From Panicum virgatum (Eukaryota; Streptophyta; Magnoliopsida; Poales; Poaceae), in the NCBI RefSeq assembly GCF_016808335.1, contig NC_053149.1, positions 24,651,238-24,715,237 on the forward strand: a DNA stretch of 64,000 bases, read 5' to 3'. Under the pieces are notes generated by a model. That model was not told the DNA's origin. It saw only the letters and a program-made list of their open reading frames with translations, and searched no databases. Positions within the stretch are counted from its first letter, which is position 1. Every line of letters starts with the position of its first letter. Position numbers and translations under genes: made by a program. Of the stretch, positions 1 through 10,448 are shown piece after piece.

Positions 1-970
1 ATATTTTTTCAGATTGGACACACAACCTATCATGCTAGTTGAGTTTTTCAAAACATCCATCCTACAACACTCATAGCATGCAACAAGTCAAGTTATACCA
101 CACTAGAGGATTTAGCACAAACCTTACACAATTTTACGCAACGTTGACACTTAGTCACAAATAGGAAGGTTTTAACTAAATATCTAGGTGACAAGATTTC
201 TTGAACTTGATGCACACAAATGCATACACTAGCATGACAATATGGCCTAGATGCTCAAAGGTAAAACATAAGTGAGTAGAAAACATACCTTTGTCATTTA
301 GCCACTTAAACTTGTGCATAAGTAATTTAGAAACAACGCTAGCTATTGGATCCATAAAGAGCATAATCAACACAATGAGAGACTACAAATTCACTCGAGG
401 GAAATGTTAGTCCCAAAGACACAAATTGTAAAGTGATCTCCCCCTAAATAAGTGCATAAGAGTTTTGAATTTCTTTTAGATGCACTTCATCCATATTAAA
501 GGACGAGGAGAGAGTACTTTGACAATTTGGTCACAAAGCACATAAAAGGATATTTAAGTGAAATTGATTCTCTTACTGCCTGTAGTACATGACCCCATGA
601 GATGCCTCTTAAGTATATGCACTGAGAAAGAACCTTTTGCACATGGCTTCTTTCTCGTTTCTTCTGTCTGCTACAATTTTTCTGGTTCAGACCGGTCACA
701 CCAGGCAGAACTGCAGTAGGCCTCAATTTGTCCATGTCTTGTATGCTTGAATGATTTACTAGATAGATTTGCTTATCTGTACTAAAACAAGACATTGCTC
801 TACACAAGAGCCATTAAACGCATCTCACAGCATATGGGGAGTAACCCAAAAGAAAATACCTTAGTCACTATTTAGGATGTCACAAGCTCAACACAAGTGA
901 CACACCTGTACTCACCACAAGTGACTAATGCATGTAGCATTGAAAAAGAGTTACCGAGATGACATTGGCC
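1..970 (-). other. Element A interior downstream of gag, no recognisable gene
   Basis: AT-rich interior sequence. The longest minus-strand frame (496..807) includes one copy of the CCGGTC motif found elsewhere in this element but shows no known domain. I see no pol motif such as YVDD, DSG or HHCC on either strand. It may be spacer of a non-autonomous element or badly decayed pol. Confidence 0.4.
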
Positions 971-2720
971 CTACAACGTTAGCCACAATAGGCTTGGGAT
1001 AGCCCTTATGCTAATATTGGGTGACTTGATCACCTTAGTAGCATAAGTACTCATCTTGTCCTTCCCAAGTTTAGTAAAGTCATATTGAACAAGTTTTGAA
1101 TTTGGCAATTTACCGTTTGGGCAATCCTTGCTCATATGACCTTTCGCTCGACAAGTGTAGCAAATTCGGTGTTTAAGCTTGACGAATGTGCTCTTGACTT
1201 GCTTTTTGTACTTCTGAGCATCAATTTGCTTCTTGAGTGGGAGAGTGAGCTTTGTAGGCTTCTTGATGGGTCCTGCAGCACCACTGTCCTGGACCGGTCT
1301 GACCGGTCGGGAGTGACCGATCTGGTCAAACCTGAACTGCTGAGGACAACAGCGAATCATATGCCTATTTTTCCTGCATCCAAAGCACACTCTATTTTCT
1401 GGAAGCTTTCTTTGACTTCTTGAAAGTCGCTCTTCCTCATCGGGCTTGATTTGACAATTTCTCGCATAATGCCCTTTCTCTAGGCATCTATAGCACTTGG
1501 TGTGTCCTAGAGACTTCTTTCTTAGAATCTTGTGCTTGATGCTCTTTTGATCGTGTTGAGGAGTTGAGCTAGTGATGTTTGAACCCTTCTCAAGCTTCTT
1601 GAGAAGGTCTCGCTTGCTCCTTGCCCTTCAACTTGATCGCTTCTTCTTTGAGCCTCTTTACTTCATGCATAAGTTCTTTATTTTCTTGTGCGATAAAGTC
1701 ATCATAAGATTCTACAAATACTTTCTCAATGCTAGATTGGCTTGCTTGAGAACAATATGGTTTAGTACCAGTCAAATCAATTTGAACTTGTGAGCATGTG
1801 CAAGTGTGAGATGGTGGTTCATAGGACTTTACCGTTGTAACCATAACCTCATGAGCCACTTCAAGTGAGACATGTGAGTCCACAAGCTTCTCATAGGATT
1901 TTTTAAGTTCTATATGAGTTCCTTGCAAAGCCACACGCTCACTAATGAGCTTCTCCAACTTGGCTTTGAGAACTTGATTCTCCTTCTCTAAAGAGTCAAT
2001 ACGAGATAAGGAGTTAGTAGATAAGCTATCTGATTTTCTTACCAAGGAGGCATAGATGATCTTGAGCCTATCAAGCTCTTCTTTGAAATTCATTGCTTGA
2101 TTAACTCCTTGGCTATCTTCTTTTTTTATTTCAGCAGTCATGCACTTGTGATCAACATCACTTGAAGATGCTGACTCATATGAAGCTCGTGCTTGCCTTG
2201 ATTGCCTTCGGGAGCACTTCTTGCTCTCTTTGCGTCTTTCCCTGGTCAGACCGGTCAGACCGGTCACACAGACCGGTCTGATCGGTTCCTTCAGGGAACC
2301 AGCAGACCTTGTTCCTTTTCTTCCTTGATCATCGGAAGAGGTCACAAGAGGATGAGTATACTTCTCTGAAGTAGTATACTCCTCTAGTGACCCTTCATCT
2401 TCTTCTTGATCTTCATCATCACTATCTTCTTTGCATATTGCCTCGAGGAGTTGCCAAAGGTGATATGCATCAAGACGTATCTTTGAAAATTTCTTCTCCT
2501 CTTGTATAGAATCTGCAAAATCTTTGTCCATGCTTTCAAACAAGAGGTCAATAACACGACGATTACACAACAAGCATTCTTTTTCTTTATTTTACAAATT
2601 GTTGAGACCTCTAGGTAGAATACTAGTTTCAATAGCTTGCTCAAAAGAAGGACCCATGGTCCTTAACACATTACGAATATGAGCGGACCAAGAAATGTAG
2701 TTTGAGCCATTCATAACAAG
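971..2720 (-). pseudogene. Decayed Copia gag with three zinc knuckles (element A)
   Basis: Read on the minus strand, the frame opens near 2720 with a typical Copia gag N-terminus (NGSNYISWSAHIRNVL). A stop codon follows near 2594, then a 327-residue open stretch (2573..1590). That stretch holds an acidic segment, a basic segment and a long coiled coil rich in Leu, Lys and Glu. After a frame change come three CCHC-like knuckles: CYRCLEKGHYARNC near 1460..1500, CFGCRKNRHMIRCC near 1350..1388, and CYTCRAKGHMSKDC near 1125..1165. The middle knuckle has lost the usual glycine. Gag would package element RNA in cytoplasmic particles; with at least one stop and one frameshift this copy cannot make the full protein. 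The acidic and coiled-coil stretch is characteristic of a grass gag family; I cannot name the family. Confidence 0.75.
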
Positions 2721-2791
2721 GGGCTCAAAAAGTACCTCTCAAAAAGACATTGTGATTCTCCAAGCGGTTAGTCTTCAATCCGGAGACCAAC

Positions 2792-2803
2792 GCTCTGATA
2801 CCA
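2792..2803 (-). promoter_or_regulatory. Primer-binding site of element A
   Basis: The minus strand reads TGGTATCAGAGC two bases inside the LTR end, the standard plant Copia match to the 3' end of initiator methionine tRNA. It marks the LTR/interior boundary and the element's direction. Confidence 0.85.
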
Positions 2804-2805
2804 AT

Positions 2806-5800
2806 TGAAAGGATCTTAATCACACGATGTCGTAGCCTAGGGGGGTGAATAGGTTTTTCTTCAAATTTCAGTACTTAACCCTGCTGTCAGCTGCCTGGAC
2901 CGGTCAGACTGGTCCACAAGACTGGTCAGACCGGTCTGATCAGGCAGACAGGCAACAGCAGGAAAAACTCCCCTTCTCGAGCTTGAACCTATATGAAACT
3001 TGGAGTGTGGCTCTTGCATAGTATTTCTATCAATACAATTAGCTGCCAAAACACAAGTAGGGCACACCCAAGTAGATCGAGCGGAAGCTCAATTCAAACT
3101 CAAAGACTATAATACAAGGTAAGTAAATCAAACCAAAATGAAGATGATGCAAGGGAGACACGGTGATTTGTTTTACCAAAGTTCGGATTCACCCCGTGCA
3201 CCCACGTGTGAATCCTACTCTCCATTGAGGAAGCTTATGGTGACCCCAAGGTCAAGCTATCTACTCTCTCCACTATATGACCATACCCCCTCGTGGCACA
3301 CAATCGCTGCTGCAACAAACTTGCCGCTGCTCATCACAATCTTGGGAGCTAGCCGGCGACGCCTAGCCATCTAGGAGCCAAAGCTCTAAGAGTAAGAAAT
3401 GCTTCAATCAAGTTGGCCGACGCAACCGCAAGTGCTCAAAGCTTGGGATGTTTCTCTCTGGCTCAAATGGCTCTCTAGGATTTGGTTCACTCAACCCAAC
3501 TCAAGGATTCAACTTGAATCAAGCAACTCTCACAAAGAGATATTGGGGAGGACTCTCCAAATGCTCACAAGGCTCTCAAATGTGTTCTGAATAGAATGGC
3601 ATCATGTAACACCCGGTTTATAAAAGGACATAAATCGAGCAATCATATACGTGCCAGGATCAAGTCACACGTATATACAATAGAATGAACAATATATCAC
3701 AGCACATATCACGTAAAAAGATATAATAAAGCGAGTACGAATGTTATTTATTACAATAATGACAAAATGTCTGATACAGAGTATGCAGAAGCATAAAACA
3801 TATACAAGAAACTATCGGAAGCAAGGCGCCACAGGGACGTCGACTGGGAGACGAACGCCTAGAAGTCCTCGTACTCCTGGTAGCTCCGGGTGAACTCCCT
3901 CGCATCGGCAGGAACTGAGCAGCAGTAGAGTATCCCCAAGAGGGAAAAAGAGTAGAGTAGGCAAGAGTGATTACACAACTTGTACTCAACAAGTATAACA
4001 CAAACTATGAGGCTCTAAGGTTGGCTGACTCAACTGCATTAGCTTTTAATCTTGGCAAAATTTTATTAAAGCTAATTACTACAAGTTGATGAATTACCAT
4101 AAACCCAGTTACATAGAAATTAATCAGAATTAATTATGATGCTACTGAGAACCAAACCAAACCAAACCACCCGGGGAAACCCTCCTAACCAAAGGAAGAT
4201 AACCCCACTAATCAAAAGGAGGATCTGGGCCGCTCATGACTGTGAGCACGGCTAGTATACAAGTTTTACACTCTGCAGAGGTTGCACATCTTTACCCACA
4301 AGTCGTGAGCTACGCTAGTTGTTCATCACACTTCCTTAGGTGAGATGACTAGCAAACTCACTACGAGGCAGTTACAAAGGATCTCGTTGGTAAGGCATAA
4401 CCGTGAAGAGTTGGATCGGCGATGATGGGGCCCACCTCATGGGGGTACAAGCACAGGTGCGCAAACCAAGCACAGACCAAGCCGGAGGAGCAGGGACCAT
4501 TGAAGCTTACCACCCTTTGCCCCGCAGGTAAGTTACTCCAAACCAAAAAGACCTAATTAGTAAGCCAAGACCGTCCCATTCCAGTCTTGTGGTAGCGCTG
4601 TTGTCCCAGGTTGTCACTCTATGAACCGGTCCTTATGGAGAGTGGCCAACCAAGCACTAAGCACCGTGCTGGCCCCCTAAACCATGTTTCTAACAAAAAC
4701 CAATTTTTAACGAGACGTGAGCCACTCAACGGGCCACTCCCAGAATTAAGTTGCATATACCATTAATCAAATTAATTAAAAAGGACCAAGTGTGTTATAA
4801 CGCGGCACTTAGCACAACTAACCAAAATGCAACCCAAGGGATATATATAAAGGATATAAAATGGCTAGGAAAGTCCTTATAGGCATACAGTATTAAAATG
4901 CAGTATGAAATTGTATTTAAAAGTGATAGGTGGTGTTCATGTTATACTTGCCTTCCTCAAATTGCTCCTACTGCTACTCAAACTGATCTGTAGATGGCTG
5001 CTCCGAGTACTGGTACTGGGGCTCCTCAGATGAATCAACGTCTACTCACGAACACATGGCCAAAGACAATACACAACTTAAATATACATGCAAACAATAG
5101 CATATACTACGAAATAGTACAACAATACATGAAAATAGCAAACAAAACTATGCTAGAACTATTCTACACATTACAACGATTGCGTGGACATAAAGAATGC
5201 CTAAAACGGAGCTAGAACGTGAAAACTAGGCCTAAAACAAGATCTAGGTACTAAACTGTAAGAAAAACAGAGCTGCAGGGGGTTCTGGGCAAAAACCGAG
5301 GACCTAAACGTAATTAAACCATAGGCTCAGGGGTAGCACGCAAAAACTCAGGGGGCCGGCGCTGGTGGACTGCGGGTTTTATTTTGGAAAAACTAGGGGG
5401 CTTGAATGCAAAGATCAGGACCTAGTTCTAATTATTTTTGAACTATGAGAAACTGCGGCATGATTTCACGTAAGAACATGGGCTATTTTGCAAAACTCCA
5501 GCGCTGACCGTTACCCAGGTCTATAGACTTGGGCCCGAACGGATCTGAACCGCTGGATCCTGATCCGTCGGCTCAGAAGGCTCAGCGGGGGGCGCGGCGG
5601 CGCTGGTCGACGGCGCGCTGAGCTGAGACGGTGACCTCGCCGGCGCTGATCGACGCAGGGGGTCTGGGACTACATTCGACATGTTCTTGGGTCTGGTGCG
5701 ATGCGCGCGGTGTAGTGAATGCATTCTCGGGCTTTTCTCGGGGCGGTGGCTCGGCGAAGGCCGGGATCGGCGGCGGGGCGGCGCCGGCTTGCTCCGACGA

Positions 5801-7985
5801 GAAATCCCGCGCCAAACCGAGGAAGAAAAAGGAGAAAAAGAGAGCGGAGGGGTTCCTTACCATGGCGCGAAGCCCTGGGACCGCTTGGCTGTGGAAGGGA
5901 GGCGGCGGAGGGCCGGAACGTGACAGCGCGGCGGAGCTCCGAGCTCGGCGAGGCGGCGAAAGCGGAGTTGGGGCCTTGGAGCGACTGCAGGCGTCCCGTA
6001 GTGGCAGAGTGCCTCCGGGCGAACCTCTGTGCGCAGCTTCGCGGCACGCAGGCATCGCCGAGGGGCGGCGCTGAGGTTCCACAGCGGCCAGGCGTGGCTC
6101 TGAGCTGCGGGTATGGCAGCGAAGCGCGGAGGTGGAGGCGGCGCTAGGGTGCGGCGATGGGAGGGCGCAGAGGGTCACAGGCCACATAAGGAGGGGCTCG
6201 GGGATCTCGGCGTGCGAGCCCGGGCGTGATCCTGGCGTGATTCGCGGCCGGGGCTATTGCTGCGCGGGTGTTGCGCGGCCGGGAACGACGGGCCTGGCGT
6301 GTGGGTTCGGCCTGTCAGCCGGATGCGGCCAACGGCGAATGCGCGTGCAGGGAGCGGGCGCTGGTGTGTGGGCCCAAGCTGGCAGCGGGGCCGAGCGAGC
6401 GCAGGACATCGAGCATGGAGGCAGGGGCGCGGGGGAGACGAAGCTGCCATGTGGGCCCGAGATGTCGGCTAGAGGGCGCACGACGCTGCGGGTGAAGCGA
6501 GCGCTGGCGTGCTGGCCTGAGGCGGCTGACGGGTGGACCTGATGAGGCAGCGGGAGGAACAGCGAGCGCGTGCTGCGGTGGAAGGCGCCACAGACGGGGC
6601 CTGGGCTGAGCGGAGCAGAGGGAGCGAGAGTCGGGCCGGCAGGGCGTGAGGCGTGGGCCGAAGGGGAAAGGGGAAGGCTGCGGGCTGCATCCTGGGCCAA
6701 ACGGGGAGAAGGAGGAAATGGGATGGGCTGAACTGGTTTGAGCTGCTGGGTTGGGTTTGGGTTTTCTACTAGGCTGGGTTCTCTTTTGGTTTTCTTCTTT
6801 CCTTTCCTTTTTCTATTTCAAACACCACTCAAAACTATTTTGAATTCAAAAGAATTTTGAATTCAAACCCTAAGCACTCAACCAAATGAAACTATGCACC
6901 AGCATGTATGCACAAACATGTTACCTTAAAATAAATTTTAATTTCTTATGCAACAAAATTAGATTAAACGCAAGCCTAAGCAAATTAAATCCTAAAAAAT
7001 TAAATAAAGCCAATTAAATTTATGATTAAAAGCTGAAATTTAAATTAGGGTGTTACACATCAGCACCCACGAATGGGTGAAGTCATGGGGTATAAATACC
7101 CATCTCTTAAAAACTAGTCGTTGCCCCTATAAGTGTTAGACCGGTCAGACTAGTCGGTTTGAGTTATAGCCGTTGGAGGCTGCTCCCTGCCTAGACCGGT
7201 CAGACCGGTCCCTCTCTGATTTCTTCAGTGTTAGCTCACTCTCGAGCTATTCTCTCTAGGGACTATTTTGAGCACTTTTGGTATTGTCTAAACCTACTGA
7301 TGTTGCATCCCTCTTGATAGTACGACATACTTATACTCAAGTGCATAAATGAAATATACAACAATCACAATTCTCACTTGAGCTTCATATTATGATCATG
7401 CCGACCTTTCTTCGATCAATACCGTGAGGGTATCAACATCTTCATTCTTTGAGCATACCCGCTCTGAGCTAGTGACTTTGAATCTTCAATTTGCATAGGA
7501 ATGAATTCCAACATTGATTCACAAGTCACCTTCTTCACTTGAATAATGACACTCTTCAACATAGAGCTCTTCATGACTCTAGGATCTCCGGCATTTGACC
7601 CATATCGGTTTCTTTGCTCCCCCCAAGCCATTGCTTGCGTAGCCTCTTGAAACATGTCTCTTGGTCCTCTACCTTTATTATAGCCGTCTATCTTGAACTC
7701 ATATTGATTTATATCAAGCATGAAATCTTCTTTATCTATTTGAATTCCTGATTCAATCACATATGCAACCATGAATACCTTGCTCTATCTTTTGTTTTCT
7801 TATTTTGCTTGTCACGTATACATTATGCCAATGGGATAATCACACTTGCTTGCAACACATGAGCCATCTCATTTAGTACCAACTTCTTAATCAAATTCCT
7901 GCTCATAATCTTATGCAAACAAGTTAGTCCTTAATTGTCTTGTCAATCAATACTCCAAAACCCACTAGGGACCTAGATGCTTTCA
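2806..7985 (-). repeat. 5' LTR of element A, split by a solo LTR
   Basis: The LTR lies in two blocks, 2806..3604 and 7063..7985, about 1.72 kb in all. On the plus strand it begins TGAAAGG beside the PBS and ends GATGCTTTCA, so it has TG/CA ends with a short inverted repeat. The gap is a solo Gypsy LTR with a 5-bp duplication. Both blocks carry the ACCGGTC-type motif also found in gag, which supports their belonging to one element. A 118-codon minus-strand frame at 7416..7772 lies in the LTR; I recognise no domain in it and do not call it a gene. Confidence 0.7.
3605..7057 (-). mobile_element. Solo LTR of a Gypsy-type element
   Basis: The block starts TGTAACACCC and ends GGGTGTTACA, flanked on both sides by the 5-bp duplication CATCA (3600..3604 and 7058..7062). 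It matches the LTR at 15785..19865 along most of its length. Strand follows that copy, whose protein-coding interior is on the minus strand. No interior is present, so unequal or intra-strand LTR recombination left a solo LTR of 3453 bp. The GC-rich core (about 5500..6700) is open in several frames on both strands, which is a composition effect and not evidence for genes. Confidence 0.85.
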
Positions 7986-8199
7986 TCCACCCCCTCTTTC
8001 CTCTCGAAGCTCGTGGTGACCGTGCGCGGGCGCCGTGTTGGCCGCGGCGGTGTTCGCGGCGCACGCCGTGGTGGGCGTGGGCGCCGCGGCGGGGGAGCGA
8101 GCCCGGCCACGGCCGTGCAGTGGGCGGCAAAGTACGGCCGCGGCGGCACTCGTAGCGGCGTGCAAGGGCGTCGTGTGTTGGTCGCTCGGGTGCAGTGCT

Positions 8200-8830
8200 A
8201 CCGCTCACGCTCTTCAAGATGCAGCTGGATCGCTGCCCGGTCCACGCGCACTGGTTCAGCCTGGAGCCGTTCGGGCGCCTGGTGCGGCCGCCGGTGGCTG
8301 TCTTCGCCAGCTGTGTGCAGCTCCGCGCGCGCCTCGAGGGTGCGTACCACGGCCCTATTTGATTTTTGATTTTGTAGCACAACCTACTGTAGGAAACTTC
8401 GACCATTAATTAGATGTATTAAATAAAGGTATTTTATAAAACTAATTTCACAACATCTGCGCTACTTCGCGAGACGAATTTAATGAGACCTTTGACCGCA
8501 CATTTAGAGGGTGATTACTGTAGCATTACTGTAGCCGATCATGGATTAGTTACCGTCGTTAGATCCGTAACGTAAAGTTGCACCCATATGTGAAAAGATT
8601 TTGCAAATAAATTTCATTTAGTACTTTGTGTGTGTAAGATTCTTTTTTAGCACGAGTAGCGCAACCTAACCAAATAAGGCCCACGTCATGGAGGAGCTGG
8701 CCATGTACGCCAACGACTCGCGCCCGACCGCCCGGTAGCTGTGGCGCCCGCCGATCGCCGTGCTGGAGGTCGGCGTCCTCGGCGCGCAGGGGCTCACCGC
8801 CTCACCCCAATGAAGACGGTGAACGACCGC
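8200..8830 (+). pseudogene. Fragment of an MCTP/FTIP-like C2-domain protein gene
   Basis: The plus-strand frame reads WFSLE near 8250, then RLEGAYH up to 8350. After a MITE it resumes as VMEELAMYANDSRPTAR and PPIAVLEVGVLGAQGLT, then after a frame shift as MKTVNDRGVTDAYCIANYG. This order matches the segment between two C2 domains and the start of the next C2 domain in plant MCTP/FT-interacting proteins. Those are ER- or plasmodesma-associated Ca2+/lipid-binding proteins. Lesions: the MITE insertion, a TAG at 8736 where the family usually has Gln, and a frameshift near 8805. The piece covers only a small part of a protein that is normally near 800 to 1000 residues, so it is a captured or degraded fragment. 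Confidence 0.7.
8351..8681. mobile_element. Tourist-like MITE inside the C2 gene fragment
   Basis: A 331-bp element with inverted ends GGCCCTATTTG and (reverse complement) GGCCTTATTTGG, flanked by CAC on both sides (8348..8350 and 8682..8684). Removing it and one CAC restores the gene reading frame across the site. That shows it is an insertion and suggests a 3-bp target duplication as in PIF/Harbinger-type MITEs. The core holds the CTTCGCGAGACGAATTTAAT stretch common in grass MITEs. Confidence 0.8.
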
Positions 8831-8904
8831 GGCGTGACGGACGCGTACTGCATCGCCAATTACGGGAACAAGTGGGTGATGCTCGCGTACCCTTCGCGCG
8901 CCAT

Positions 8905-9068
8905 GCCACTGCATGCTCATGGAGGCGGCGGACATGGACGGCAACGGGACGCTGGACTGCGATGAGTTCGTGACCATGTCGCTGCACATCAAGAAGATGA
9001 CCAACGATGAGTATCTGGCGTGGTCCTTGAGCTACTTCGACAAGAACAGCAGCGGCTTCATCCCATTG
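8905..9068 (+). pseudogene. CDPK EF-hand fragment
   Basis: The plus-strand frame reads LMEAADMDGNGTLDCDEF, then a helix, then SLSYFDKNSSGFIP. The first part is a complete EF-hand loop (D-M-D-G-N-G-T-L-D-C-D-E). The second begins another loop (D-K-N-S-S-G-F-I) and breaks off. The wording matches the C-terminal calmodulin-like domain of plant calcium-dependent protein kinases. There is no kinase domain nearby. It sits about 75 bp after the C2 fragment on the same strand, so the two unrelated gene pieces now form a chimera. Calmodulin-like proteins are a weaker alternative. Confidence 0.65.
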
Positions 9069-9158
9069 TTTCACACTCCCATTTTGCTGCAGCCCAAATT
9101 TTTTTTACGGGCACCCTGATGATGCCCAGTAAGCTCAGGTCCCTGAAAGTTTCGAGGG

Positions 9159-9480
9159 GCCCGTTTAGTTCCCAAAAGTTTTTGGACAATTTTTTTTGTA
9201 AATATTAACAACACTAATTAGAGTATTAAATATAGATTAATTATAAAACTAATTACACGGATGGACGCAAAATTGCGAAACAAATCTACTAAACCTAATT
9301 AATTCATCATTAGAGATTATTTACTTAGCACGACATTGTCTAATCATTGTATAATTAGGTTCATTAGATTCATCTCGCGATTTTACCCGGGATTTATGGA
9401 ATAGATTTTGTCAGTTATCCATATTTAATACTTCTAATTAGTTATCAAACATTCGAAATTACTGTAATAGTCAGTCACCA
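9159..9480. mobile_element. MITE, right end missing
   Basis: Begins GGGCCCGTTTAGTTCCC and contains the ATTCATCTCGCGATTT and ATTAGAGTATTAAATA stretches typical of abundant grass MITEs. The expected mirror end (GGGAACTAAACGGGCC) is not found downstream, so the right end was lost or has decayed. Confidence 0.6.
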
Positions 9481-9544
9481 AAACCAGATTGTCAACTGAC
9501 AAACTACTCTGGAGGGTTGGCCCCTTGAATTAAAGGCGATTGAG

Positions 9545-9948
9545 CAGTGTTTTGTTTGAACCAACTGTTCCATGGATCCTGCAAGCCCCTTCGCTCCAAG
9601 GTCTTCTTGAGCTCATCCAGTTATGCAATTGTACTAAGGCAGGCCCAGAATAAATAAAACGTTAAACATAATTAATTCGAACGCGTCAATCAGTTTGACG
9701 GCAAAAATAATTTAAAGTGCATTTCGTTGATGCCACGTCTCACCGAGAGTGCAATGTTCATTGAACTAACTGTATACGGAAACTACCAAGAAAACTACAA
9801 GAATGTAGCCACAAGGAAATTAAGTTAAACTAGGCTTGACTTCTAAGGCTGCTAAATCCTGGCAATGTTGGCATGGACTTCTTTTTCAGATCCTGGATCT
9901 TCTTAGACATGGCGACCAGCGTCTTTTGGAGGTTCTTGATCTCCCCTT
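9545..9948 (-). pseudogene. Minus-strand exon-like remnants cut by element B
   Basis: The minus strand from 9948 reads KGEIKNLQKTLVAMSKKIQD, a short Lys-rich coiled coil, and closes with a stop near 9830. Farther on, near 9620..9550, it reads ELKKTLERRGLQDPWNSW. I do not recognise the source gene. The first piece stops exactly at the left LTR of element B, so B's insertion truncated it. They may be captured exons like the two fragments to the left. Coding status is inferred only from codon-like composition. Confidence 0.3.
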
Positions 9949-10100
9949 TGTTGGAAATAAATTTCTGTGATCTTCACTATTAAAGAAAGCGTTTGTACCA
10001 TCTAAATGTGATTAAGGAAACTTAATGATAAAACTCTAATGGGCTGTGATCAGTAGGCCCATTAGGCCCGTTTCCAGAGGCTGGCCCCTAGCCCCACAGT

Positions 10101-10112
10101 GCCTATAAATAT
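10101..10112 (+). promoter_or_regulatory. TATA-like box in the B LTR
   Basis: GCCTATAAATAT, about 175 bp upstream of the putative gag start codon at 10285. The same box occurs in the 3' LTR near 21909. Transcription would then start near 10130. Confidence 0.6.
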
Positions 10113-10284
10113 GAGGTCGTGGTTAGCACCTTAATCACTCATTCATCTCATTCTAAAACACTAGCCACCTCAAGTCTGATCGCTAAAGGCACTCGAGGGG
10201 TTTGGAAGGCCAAGCTCTCGTGGTCAGTGTGGTTGGCGCCTAGAGGGACGCCGCTACGCTGCTGCATCTTCTACACCGACAAGA

Positions 10285-10339
10285 ATGCCTACTTCCTCTA
10301 CGGATCAGGCATCAATGGTTGCTGCTACTGCTAATGCTG
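10285..10339 (+). CDS. Putative first gag exon of element B, inside the LTR
   Basis: ATG at 10285 opens 18 codons plus one base (MPTSSTDQASMVAATANA) ending at a GT donor (GCTG|GTATAATG). Joined to the AG acceptor at 12218..12219 (TGATTTTCAG|TG), the split codon GTG gives Val. The frame then runs directly into the gag body, NTVMDYLKSIEPLNG. Frame continuity, splice consensus at both ends and position just downstream of a TATA box support it. The intron would be 1880 bp and include the LTR end, primer site and GC-rich leader. In the 3' LTR the matching ATG is ACG, with an in-frame ATG five codons later. No transcript evidence is available here. Confidence 0.6.
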
Positions 10340-10448
10340 GTATAATGATCTACCATTTGTTTTCGCATTAGATTGATTTGTCATGAACTAGGTTATGTAA
10401 AGTTCCTGGGTAATGTGCCTCTAATGTTTAGTCTGACTATTTCTAACA

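Larger units (their letters stand above)
1..7985 (-). mobile_element. Copia-type LTR retrotransposon A, left part beyond the window
   Basis: A minus-strand element running off the left edge. Seen: a 12-nt initiator-Met-tRNA-like primer site at 2792..2803 (TGGTATCAGAGC on the minus strand), an LTR to its right ending in CTTTCA on the plus strand, and a decayed gag with zinc knuckles to its left. The order LTR-PBS-gag fixes the orientation. No protease, integrase or reverse transcriptase is visible in the part present; they may lie outside or be absent. The LTR start on the minus strand, TGAAAGCATCTAGG, resembles that of a widespread group of grass Copia-like elements. The superfamily call rests on the gag type and the PBS. 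Confidence 0.75.
9949..10448 (+). repeat. 5' LTR of element B
   Basis: 500 bp from TGTTGGAAAT to TTTCTAACA. It contains a TATA-like box and a short open segment that is probably the first exon of gag. The bases after it (ATCAGTATCATGAGCC) are a degenerate match to the initiator-Met-tRNA primer site. Confidence 0.88.

Noticed and set aside
2792..2803. tRNA-related sequence
   Set aside because: Only the short primer-binding match; no cloverleaf. No tRNA or rRNA gene was recognised anywhere in the window.
5582..6700. Several overlapping 70-200 codon frames on both strands
   Set aside because: They lie in the GC-rich core of the solo LTR, are open in nearly every frame, lack domains and have no matching splice structure.
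7416..7772. 118-codon minus-strand frame in the LTR of element A
   Set aside because: Reads like a protein but shows no recognised domain, lies in an LTR and lacks supporting splice or promoter context; left as a note in the LTR entry.
10119..10334. 71-codon frame in the B LTR
   Set aside because: Different frame from the putative gag exon and without continuation; overlaps the proposed transcript leader only.
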